A stretch of 20,844 bases of DNA, from assembly GCA_964058845.1 (NCBI GenBank), contig CAXKVR010000831.1, positions 1-20,844 of the forward strand. Reading direction: 5' to 3'. Source of the DNA: Carex sylvatica (taxonomy: Eukaryota > Streptophyta > Magnoliopsida > Poales > Cyperaceae). Below are positions 8,503 to 16,339 of the stretch, piece after piece (the first letter of the stretch is position 1; the number at the start of each line of letters is the position of its first letter). The translations under genes and the position numbers were made by a program. The notes under the pieces are model-generated. The model searched no databases. It worked only from the letters and a program-made list of their open reading frames with translations, and had not been told where the DNA came from.

Positions 8503-9399
8503 ATGGCTCTGCAAGGAGGCGCGCACGGTGTGCAACCCGTGTTCGATGGCGAAAGTTACGACTATTGGAGTATTAAGATGAAGACCCTCTTGATCTCACA
8601 AGATTTATGGGAGATAGTGGAAGAAGGATGTGAAGTAAAAAAGGATGAGAAGGGAAAAGATATTGCTGAGACATCGAATGAGAAAAAAGAGAATAAGAAG
8701 AAAGATGCAAGGGCTCTTTATTTGATTCAACAATCCATCTCCGACAAGATTTTTCCGAGAATAATCAGGGCTAATAGTGCGAAGGAGGTGTGGGAGTTTT
8801 TGCAAAAGGAGTTTCAAGGCACCGACAAAGTTAGAATGGTGAAGCTCTTAACATTAAAGAGAGAGTTTCAAAATTTGCAAATGAAGGAGAAAGAAACATT
8901 GGAAGAGTATTTATCAAAGGTGATTGAGTTGGTGAATCAAATTAAAAGTTTGAGTGAAAATTTGGACGACAAGTCGGTGTGCGAAAAAATTCTCATTAGC
9001 CTTTCTCCTAAATACAACAACATTGCGGCAATTATTGAAGAAACCAAAGATCTCTCCACCTTAAGTGTACATGACTTGATGGGCTCTCTTGAGATACACG
9101 AGCAAAGAATGAGTAGAAGTGGTGAACAATCATTTGAAAGTGCTTTCCAAACTAAGGTGAATGTGAAAGAGTCGGGCAATCAAAATGCGTGGAATGGGAA
9201 TGCAACCCGTGGTGGCCATGGTGGTGGTAGAAGTAGAGGTAGCTTTGGACGAGGAGGTGGTAGAAGCAACAACCAAAGTGGTCGAGGCAACAACGAAGGA
9301 GGTGAGGTAAAAACATGTCATTATTGCAAGATGCCGGGTCACATAGAAAAATTTTGTAGAAACAAGGGGAAGCCTCAATGTTATCATTGCAAGAAGTAG
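8503..9399 (+). CDS. Copia Gag (nucleocapsid) protein, complete element; ends at a premature TAG
   Basis: Gag packages the element RNA in virus-like particles. I start it at the ATG at 8503: the frame is open upstream to 8455, but without an ATG. The 298 residues open with the copia Gag N-terminal region (FDGESYDYW near residue 12). A UBN2-type Gag domain follows to about residue 210, then a Gly/Arg/Asn-rich basic linker, then a CCHC zinc knuckle at residues 272-285 (C-x2-C-x4-H-x4-C). A second knuckle starts at Cys293/Cys296 but the TAG at 9397-9399 falls inside it. The remaining His and Cys (GHIEKFC) lie in the same frame straight after the stop. In copia elements gag and pol normally form one frame, so this is probably a nonsense mutation. 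Readthrough cannot be excluded. The three copies encode identical Gag. Confidence 0.9.
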   Translation: MALQGGAHGVQPVFDGESYDYWSIKMKTLLISQDLWEIVEEGCEVKKDEKGKDIAETSNEKKENKKKDARALYLIQQSISDKIFPRIIRANSAKEVWEFLQKEFQGTDKVRMVKLLTLKREFQNLQMKEKETLEEYLSKVIELVNQIKSLSENLDDKSVCEKILISLSPKYNNIAAIIEETKDLSTLSVHDLMGSLEIHEQRMSRSGEQSFESAFQTKVNVKESGNQNAWNGNATRGGHGGGRSRGSFGRGGGRSNNQSGRGNNEGGEVKTCHYCKMPGHIEKFCRNKGKPQCYHCKK

Positions 9400-9423
9400 G
9401 GGCATATAGAGAAGTTTTGTAGA

Positions 9424-11136
9424 ATGAAAAATGGTGAGCAAGCAAACTACACCGAAGAAAAAAAGAATAATGGAGGTGAAAAAAGGAATGATGAGAGTAC
9501 TTTTTATGCATGTCAAGCGGCGGTGGAGAAGAAGGAAGATGTGTGGTTTGTTGATAGCGGGTGTAGTAACCACATGACGGGTGATGAGACAATTTTTTGC
9601 AAGCTTGATACGACCGCCACTACTCAAATCACAATGGGTAATGGTGCGGTTGTGAAGGCCAAGGGTAAAGGCACGATTGCCGTTGATTCCAAGAAGGGTA
9701 GAATATTGATTCATGATGTGATGCTTGTGCCGGAGTTGGCACAAAATTTGCTAAGTGTTGGACAATTGATTGAATATGGTCATGCGGTTCATTTTGAGGG
9801 GGAGACATGCAAGATTTATGACAAGCTAGAAAAGAAAAGAGAATTGATGGTGACGGTGCGCATGGAGCGGCATCGAAATTTTCCTCTCACTCTCAAACCC
9901 GCAAGAAATGTTGCATTGAAAGTTGATGTAGAAGATGTGTCATGGTTGTGGCACATAAGACTTGGGCATGTGAACTTTGAAGGCTTGAAGTTGTTAAGTA
10001 GAAAAAATATGGTGTATGGTTTGCCAACCATTGAAGAAAAAAAGAATGTGTGTGAGGCGTGTGCTCTTGGTAAGATACACCGGGAGACATTTCCGAAAAA
10101 GAAGGCATGGCGTGCAAAAGAACCTTTGGAGCTTGTTCACACTGATATTTGTGGGCCGATGAGCACAAACTCACATGGAGGAAACCGATATTTTATTACC
10201 TTCATTGATGACTTTTCTCGAATGTGTTGGGTGTATTTTTTGAGACAAAAATCGGAAGCTTTTTCAGTTTTTAAAAAATTTCAGAAAATGGTTGAAAGAC
10301 AAAGTGGTCAATTGTTGAAGAAGTTGAGAAGTGATAGAGGTGGTGAGTATAACTCTAAGGAGTTTGACAAATTTTTTGAGGATATTAGTGTTGAAAGGCA
10401 AGTGACAATCGGTTTTACACCGGAGCAAAATGGCGTTGCGGAAAGAAAAAATAGAACTATTGTTGAGATGGCAAGAACAATGATGAAGGAGAAGGGGTTG
10501 CCTTTGGCATTCTGGGCGGAGGCGACATACACAGCGGTTTACTTGTTAAACCGGTGTCCCACGAAGGCGGTTGAGAACAAGACGCCAATTGAAGCGTGGA
10601 GCGGTGGTAGAAAGCCATCGGTGAATCACTTGAAAGTTTTTGGGTGCGTATGCTATGCGCATGTCCCGAAAGAAATGAGAAACAAGTTTGAAGACAAATG
10701 TGAGAAATGTGTTTTTGTTGGCTATAGTACCAAGTCAAAGGGCTATAGGCTCTTTAGCTTGAAAAGAAACAAGGTGATTGAAAGTCGGGATGTGATTTTT
10801 AGTGAAAAAGACAAGTGGGATTGGACAAAAAAGAATGTTGAAAGTGTGTCTTTTCCATTAGAAATGGATGCACAAGAAGAAACAAGTGGTGTGCATGAAA
10901 GTGAAAATGAAGATGAAGATGAAGAAAAACAACCATTTTCTCCAACCATAGATACCGAGTCGAGTTCATCTACTCCAAGCTCTACTTCGATAAAAATGAA
11001 AAGGTTAAGTGATATTTATGCACGTTGCAATTTTTGTGTTGTTGAACCAGAAAGTTTTGAGCAAGCGGTTCAAGAGGAGATTTGGAGAAATGCTATGGAG
11101 GAAGAGATAAAAATGATTGAAAAAAATAATACATGA
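9424..11136 (+). pseudogene. Copia pol, protease and integrase part (complete element)
   Basis: This is the same frame as gag. The segment continues from the TAG at 9397 and ends at TGA 11134-11136. It has an aspartic protease motif (VDSG, Asp at 9553). A GAG-pre-integrase zinc domain (WHIRLGH, His at 9952, then C-x2-C in CEAC) follows. The integrase core has Asp at 10144 (HTD), Asp at 10333 (SDRGGEY) and Glu at 10441 (AERKN), which gives DD35E spacing. An acidic Ser-rich stretch then leads to the RT region. Catalytic residues are all present in this copy. It is the canonical version: His in WHIRLGH, Ser in LLSRK and Trp in IWRNA are retained, whereas units 1 and 2 have lost them. Expression needs passage of the upstream TAG or internal initiation. 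Confidence 0.92.
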
Positions 11137-12577
11137 GAGTTGGTTGAAAAACCAAAAGAGAAAGATGTAGTTGGGTTGAAGTGGATTTACAAGACAAAGA
11201 CGAATCCGGAAGGTTCGGTGCAAAAGTGCAAGGCAAGATTGGTGGCAAAGGGTTATTCACAACAACCCGGGATCGATTATCAAGAAACATTTGCACCGGT
11301 TGCAAGGCATGAAACAATAAGGATGTTGATCGCATTAGCCGCACATAAAGGTTGGAAGATGTTTCAACTTGATGTGAAATCGGCTTTCTTGAATGGAGTG
11401 TTGAAAGAAGAAGTGTATGTTGTGCAACCGCAAGGTTTTGAGGTTGAAGGTGAAGAAGAAAAAGTGTACAAGTTAACGAAGGCATTGTACGGATTAAAGC
11501 AAGCACCTCGTGCATGGTATGGCAACATTGATGGTTACTTCACCGAAAAAGGATTTAGAAGAAGTCCAAGTGAGCCAACACTTTATGTCAAACATGGTGA
11601 AACCGGTATGCTAATTGTTTCTCTTTATGTTGATGATTTGATATTTATTGGAAATGATGAAAAGATGATGCATGAGTTTAAAAGTGACATGATGAAAAAA
11701 TATGAGATGAATGATTTGGGTTTGTTGCATTATTTTTTGGGAATTGAAATTGATCAAAGGAAAGATAGATTTTTTATTTCTCAAAAGAAATATGCACAAA
11801 ATATTCTCCCTAAATTTAAAATGGAGAATTGTAATCCGGTGATGACACCATTATTGGTGAATGAGAAGTTGGTAAAAGAAGATGGTAGTGGTGATGCCGA
11901 TGCGGCGCAGTATAGAAGTTTGGTTGGGAGTTTGTTATATCTTACCACTACAAGACCCGATATCATGTATGCTTCGGAATTGTTGTCTCGGTTTATGCGT
12001 CAACCAAGCAAAATACATTTTGGAGTTGCAAAAAGAGTGTTGCGGTATGTACAAGGTACCAAAAATTATGGTCTAATGTTTGAAAGATATGAAAGAGAAG
12101 ACGTGAAATTGTTTGGTTTTTGTGATAGTGATTGGGCCGGGAGCATGGATGACATGAAGAGTACATCCGGGTATTGCTTTACACTCGGGTCGGCTATTTT
12201 CTCATGGGCATCAAAGAAGCAAGAAAGAGTGGCACATTCCTCCGCGGAAGCCGAATACGTGTCGGCAAGTGAAGCAACTAAACAAGTGGTTTGGTTGAGA
12301 AAGATTTTAGGTGACATGGGGGAGAAGCAAGACATGGCTACGGTTCTTTTTTGTGACAACAAGTCGGCAATTGCAATGTCAAAGAATTCCGTGTTTCATA
12401 GCCGAACCAAGCATATCAAGCTCAAGCATCATTACATTAAAGAAGCCGTTGAGGATGAAGAGGTTGATCAAACATGTGAAGACCGGAGATCAATTGGCGG
12501 ATATTTTTACCAAGGCACTTCCGTGTGACAAGTTTGTGTACCTTAGAGAATTGTTGGGAATGATAAATTTTAGCTAA
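11137..12577 (+). pseudogene. Copia pol, reverse transcriptase and RNase H (complete element)
   Basis: In frame with gag and integrase but separated by TGA at 11134-11136. RT motifs: [23 protein letters not shown] (Asp at 11371), [11 protein letters not shown] and the catalytic YVDD at 11626-11637. RNase H motifs: CDSDWAG at 12121, SSAEAEY, and KHHYI near the end. The frame of RNase H closes at 12526-12528, but the conserved copia C-terminus ([13 protein letters not shown]) continues in another frame to a stop at 12575-12577. A frameshift lies near 12463-12472, by +1 or -2. There is no ATG right after the TGA, so this part cannot be made alone. It is the only RT in the window with an intact catalytic site. 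Confidence 0.93.
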
Positions 12578-12632
12578 GTGCAAGAAGTGAAAAGAGAAAC
12601 TGTGTTGAAAGTTGTGAACAAATAAAAATATT

Positions 12633-12641
12633 AAGGGGGAG
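12633..12641 (+). other. Polypurine tract of the complete element
   Basis: AAGGGGGAG lies immediately upstream of the 3' LTR, where plus-strand DNA synthesis is primed in LTR elements. No equivalent exists in units 1 and 2. Confidence 0.88.
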
Positions 12642-12932
12642 TGTTGAAATTAATATTTTTATGGTTTCTATGTTTTGTGTTTTTCTATATGGGAGTTAAT
12701 TATGTTGTGGTCTTCTATGTTGAGTTATTGAGTTGTAGTTTCTAGGAGTGTCATGGGGACTAGTATCTAAGAATAGAATTAAATGAGTGGTGTGGTTAAC
12801 AAGGTTCATGTTATTTAAATATAGATGTTGTCATTTGTAATTGATGTTGGATCAATGAAATAAAAAAAAGAATTCTGCTCCTTTTTTTTCCTTATTCCAT
12901 TAAAATACTAAAACAAAGGCCATAGGCCAACA
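12642..12932 (+). repeat. 3' LTR of the complete copia element
   Basis: 291 bp with TG...CA ends, preceded by a purine tract and followed by GGATT. Against the left LTRs it has T to G at 12824 in the TATA-like stretch, C to A at 12894, one A fewer in the A-run and two T more in the T-run. It is the only right LTR in the window. Confidence 0.96.
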
Positions 12933-12943
12933 GGATTCGCCAT
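12908..12943 (-). pseudogene. Stranded start of the disrupted host gene
   Basis: The ATG at 12943-12941, GCG and AATCC lead straight into the retrotransposon. Without the element, the frame continues in the exon at 8144, giving 163 bp of exon 1 ending in phase 1. With the element present, translation from this ATG reads into the antisense strand of the LTR and stops after 11 codons (TAG at 12910-12908). The first four residues are the original MANP. The TATA box 50 bp upstream supports this ATG as the true start. Confidence 0.75.
12933..12937. repeat. Target-site duplication, right copy (GGATT)
   Basis: GGATT directly follows the 3' LTR and matches 8140-8144. Collapsing the two copies restores an uninterrupted host reading frame, which independently confirms the insertion boundaries. 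Confidence 0.92.
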
Positions 12944-14070
12944 GGAATACTTTTATATGTTGGATCGGGAACGAAGACTAGCGAGAGCCGCCTTTATATA
13001 ACAGAAAGCATGATATCCTGACCGTTGGATGATCACATTGGTGTCTTTACTTATCCTCTCGTCTCCCGTTTAAGCAATACATGTTGCCTCCAGTGCTCCT
13101 CAAACTGCTAAAATCTCGTGGGGTCCATTGGCAGTATAATTTCTTTCCTACTTTTACCGTAAGGGCGTGGGTTGAGCACTTGGGCTAATACGTTCGAATC
13201 CATTCAATCACGTATTGATTTTTTGTCTGAAGTTAAAAAACAAAAGTAAACTCTATGGTTAACGGACCATGGTCTTCTTCTTCTTTTCTTTAATTGGACT
13301 AATGTTGAACTCTATAATACTTATTGTATTTTTATTAGTGAATTATTTTAGTTTAATTATTTATTAAACAAAATTGTTAACAAATTTATTTTTATCATTT
13401 TTTATATTTTTACATATAAAACAAGTTTATGGCAAAAAAGTTCAAGTTTCTGATCCGATTCATTTGATTCTTACCGATTCACCCGATTTTGATTCTACGG
13501 TCAAGTGACCCAATTCCAATTTTTCCTTCTATATATGCTTCTGCCATCGATTTTTCTCTTCTTTGATCCTCTTTAAAACAATCACCTTTGTCTTCTCTCC
13601 TCTCTATTTCTCGCATCCCCGACCCCCACACCTCTCTCTTCATCCGCATCCTCGACTCCTGTGCGACCCATCCCTCTTCGTCGCGCGAGTCTGCAGGTGG
13701 ACCCATTGGTCGCTTCCTTCTCTTGCGATCGTCATGTAGTCGCTCTCCCCCTACGTGTTTCTCCTTCCGCGCTCAGCTAGTCTTCTCTATTGATCGGTAT
13801 GTATTTCCCAAAAATGACAGCACCAGATTGCGATTCCAATATTATAATATGTATTTAACCTATTTGTCATAGCTACAATATTTCCTTGGCAAATAATTTC
13901 TCATGTCAGTTTTAAATTAGCATCAAGATTTTTTGTACTGGAATTGTTATCCATTTCAGTGATTGAAATCGGTCAACTAGGGTATGCGATTTTATTTGTT
14001 GTTATTATGAAATTCATATCACTTCATTTGACATCATGTGCATGATAACACCAATTTATATAGCAAAAAT
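12944..14070. other. Intergenic DNA upstream of the disrupted gene
   Basis: Apart from the TATA and CCAAT motifs I see no supported gene. A CT-rich stretch at about 13555-13640 looks like a leader sequence, but the open frame over it (13588-13872) begins at TTG and has no recognisable domain. A tRNA B-box-like GTTCGAATCC occurs at 13192-13201. Confidence 0.5.
12993..13041 (-). promoter_or_regulatory. Core promoter of the disrupted host gene
   Basis: On the minus strand TATATAAA lies at 13000-12993, about 50 bp upstream of the ATG at 12943. CCAAT lies at 13041-13037, about 37 bp further upstream. This spacing fits a plant core promoter with a short 5' leader. It now drives only a leader plus an 11-codon frame running into the 3' LTR antisense strand. 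Confidence 0.5.
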
Positions 14071-15480
14071 CACTATTTTTCATACAAAAAATAGCGGAAG
14101 AGCGTATGCAAAGTATTCATTTTCTCAAATTATTCACCGTAAACGTGTTTTTAGGCTATTTTGACAGGTTTTAGAGAAAATTACATATTTAGGCCGAAAA
14201 CAAAGCAAAAATGTCATATATAGACCAATTTTGAAGGAAGCATCAAAATAGGGCATCACATGAAGTATGCAAATACCTCACACGAAATGCATAACATGCA
14301 ACATGGTGAAATCACATAAAATTTGGCTAAGTCAGAGTGTCGTGCGGGTTAGAGATGCCATATACGGGCTCCATGCCTAGGCCGCAAGGGCACACATATT
14401 CAATCTGTGGATTGTCTAGTTGGATTAAATCTCAGCCATTGAGCAGTAACCTTCTAAAATGATGAACTTACAGATGTGGCAGACCTTGCTATGATTGGAA
14501 GTCTATAATTAGAGCTCCATTTTTGGCATGAGAGGCTAATATTGGTCATGTAAATTCTAAATATAGCATTACACCCTTAGGATTACTATATAAACCCTTC
14601 ATATAATATGATTTAGTGTGTGTGTTTAATAGCGTTAAGTTTTAAGAAATTAGAGTAGAATAGAGCATAAATTCTGGAGAAGAGAAGGGCGGGTCTCAAG
14701 GTCTAAGGCAGGAGAAGAATGCGTCATCTAAGAAGGCAAAGGTTCTTCAATCTTCAAGGGTTATGGTTTATGTCTTTCTTATTTTATTCATTTTATTTTG
14801 TCATGGCTTTGAGAAGCTAATCTTCTCATCTCTAGGGTTTCGGTGTATTAAATTATTTAATATGTTTTAGTATAATTTATACTTTGTTTATGTTGATTTG
14901 AACAAAGCTTTATATAATAAAATTATCATATTATTGACTTCTAGATTATTACGAACTAACAGAATGATGTTCTTGTAATTCGACATAGTAGAATTAGGGT
15001 AACTAAGTATATATTTTATATACTAAAAGTTAGTAGTCTCATTTAGAGTCATCAGTTGTTTATCATTCTGATATTTGCAAGAAAATATTGTATTAATTCA
15101 CCCCCCAAAGTCACCGAATATGTTCTTCCAAAAATCCTTACTCTCCTATTTTCCAAAAATGGCAGTGTTGATAGAGTCAGGTGTCATAGAACAAACTATT
15201 ATTTGTATTTCTTGTTCATATGATTGATTGATGGGAGTCAATTTGTTGCCTAAAGTTGCATTGCTTATGGTTTATCTAAGTGCTTAGATTGTGTAGCAAC
15301 CAAACGATAACAGTAATGAACATTTAAAGTATCCATAGCCAAGGTAATCAGCAAGGAACACTGATTGCATGTGAGGCTAGTGGGACGATTGAATGCTGCG
15401 ATCTAAGATAATCTGGTGGGCTCCACGATGCTCCCCCTGGAAATAATGTAGACAGTGGCTAAGTTTGAAAGTATTTTTAA
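14071..15480. other. Non-coding DNA, no gene recognised
   Basis: No ORF with family features. The segment 14585-14625 contains ACTATATAAACCC followed by a leader-like AT-rich stretch with CTCTAGGGTTTCGG near 14832. It may be the remains of a transposable element, but I cannot assign a class. Confidence 0.35.
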
Positions 15481-15483
15481 CGG

Positions 15484-15697
15484 TCCTTTTTCCAAGGGTA
15501 TGCCCTTCAAAAAAGTCAGAAAAGAGTATTTCCAATGGCCTCCTTAGAAATACTAACTATTTCTAAGGAAAGTATTAGCAAAGGTAGTTTTTCCAATAGT
15601 AGTCCTTGGAAATTGTGATTTTTGGACTTTTTTCAAAGGTAAGTCCTTGAAAAAAGTCATTTCCGGATACTTGGAAAAAGTATGAATTCTAGTAGTG
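15484..15697 (+). mobile_element. CACTA-type transposon terminus with subterminal repeat field
   Basis: It ends ...TAGTAGTG at 15697, i.e. CACTACTA read on the minus strand, matching the CACTA end of En/Spm-like elements. The preceding 200 bp hold many degenerate copies, in both directions, of a TTTCCAAGG-like motif, which is typical of CACTA subterminal regions. Two strong hairpins are included: 12-bp perfect arms at 15541-15552 and 15558-15569, and an imperfect one at 15625-15658. The partner end is uncertain; CACTA at 14071 is a weak candidate. Confidence 0.5.
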
Positions 15698-16025
15698 AAT
15701 TGAGAAATTTGAGAAGAAAAACCTTGCACATAAAAGCAATCCATCGACATGAGCAATTACATGAGGCCCTTGAAAAGAGAAAAGTCGATGACTAGCTGTG
15801 AGCGGTGGTGATGGGAAGAGGGGTGGTTTGGGAAGAGAGGTGGTGGCACGGGAATCAATGATCAACGGTGGTTTTTTTAGAGGAGACAGGTGGCGCGAGA
15901 AGAGGGGTGGCGCGCGAGGAGAAGATTTTGGGGAAGGGTTTTGATCAGGGAGGCTTTTGGCTAGCGCGCGTTTCATCTTTTTCAGTAGTCGCTTTTTTTT
16001 CTTTCTTTTTTCAGTGACATTCAAA
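15698..16025. other. G-rich region between the two CACTA-like ends
   Basis: Purine-rich on the plus strand (GGTGG and GGCGCG runs, 15800-15970) and ending in a T-rich then A-rich stretch. A minus-strand open frame (15689-16024) is Pro/Ser/Lys-rich with no recognisable domain. I read it as low-complexity transposon interior, not a gene. Confidence 0.35.
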
Positions 16026-16184
16026 AAAAAAAAAAAATTTCAGCAACCAATGATGGCGCTAGTTGCTAATATCGGTTGCTGATATTATTGGTTGCCCAGT
16101 TCTGAGTGAATTTTTTTTTTTTAGAAATTGAGTATTAGCGAACGGTGTCAGCACCGGTCACAGAAAATTCGTTCTGCTGTAGTG
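16026..16184 (+). mobile_element. Second CACTA-type transposon terminus
   Basis: Read on the minus strand, the sequence from 16184 begins CACTACAGCAGAACG, a CACTA terminal inverted repeat. It is followed by subterminal motifs of the GTTGCTAATAT/TAGCGAACGG type in 16050-16150. No matching left end was found in the window, so this is a truncated or very large element. It ends 91 bp beyond the LIM gene's polyadenylation signal. Confidence 0.55.
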
Positions 16185-16274
16185 ATATGTTCCTATTGTA
16201 ACGTACATACACGATACTGGTTTAGAGATTAGGATCAAAACAATAAAGAAATAACACAATAAAATGTCAGATAT

Positions 16275-16280
16275 TTTATT
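16275..16280 (-). terminator. Polyadenylation signal of the LIM gene
   Basis: AATAAA on the minus strand, about 60 bp past the TAA stop at 16340. The 3' UTR lies between. Further AATAAA-like words follow (near 16240). Confidence 0.55.
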
Positions 16281-16339
16281 GGATAGATTTCTAAATAATA
16301 CAGAGATACTCATTACGACGAATTCTCAAATTAAATTAA

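Larger units (their letters stand above)
1..11434 (+). repeat. Head-to-tail tandem array with 4036-bp period (units start at 1, 4037, 8073)
   Basis: The sequence repeats with a period of exactly 4036 bp: CACGTGTTGC occurs at 1, 4037 and 8073, and every later landmark keeps the same spacing. Each full unit is 72 bp of host exon, a 290-bp LTR, 3000 bp of copia internal DNA, then 674 bp of host DNA that runs into the next unit. The copies match through 3362/7398/11434. After that, units 1 and 2 switch to host sequence and unit 3 continues into the rest of pol. Unit 3 differs from units 1 and 2 at 1586, 1836, 1881, 1924, 1926, 2043 and 3013 (unit-1 numbering). Unit 2 alone differs at 5695 and 6509. 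I saw no difference in the host parts or in the three left LTRs. The left end of the array is outside the window. Confidence 0.97.
8145..12932 (+). mobile_element. Complete Ty1/copia LTR retrotransposon (third array unit)
   Basis: This is a 4788-bp element with LTRs at 8145-8434 and 12642-12932, both starting TGTTG and ending CAACA. A tRNA-Met-type primer site lies 4 bp inside the left LTR and a purine tract abuts the right LTR. The order protease, integrase, reverse transcriptase, RNase H is diagnostic of copia (Pseudoviridae-type) elements. The flanks carry the 5-bp direct repeat GGATT (8140-8144, 12933-12937), the usual copia target duplication. The LTRs differ by two substitutions (12824, 12894) and two homopolymer-length changes, which implies a fairly recent insertion. 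The gag-pol frame is broken by TAG at 9397, TGA at 11134 and a frameshift near 12463-12472, so this copy is probably not autonomous. Confidence 0.97.

Noticed and set aside
13588..13872. Plus-strand 94-codon frame in a CT-rich region
   Set aside because: It starts with TTG, is low-complexity, and has no domain or clear promoter.
15689..16024. Minus-strand Pro/Lys-rich 111-codon frame
   Set aside because: It lies between two CACTA-like ends in low-complexity DNA; no family features.
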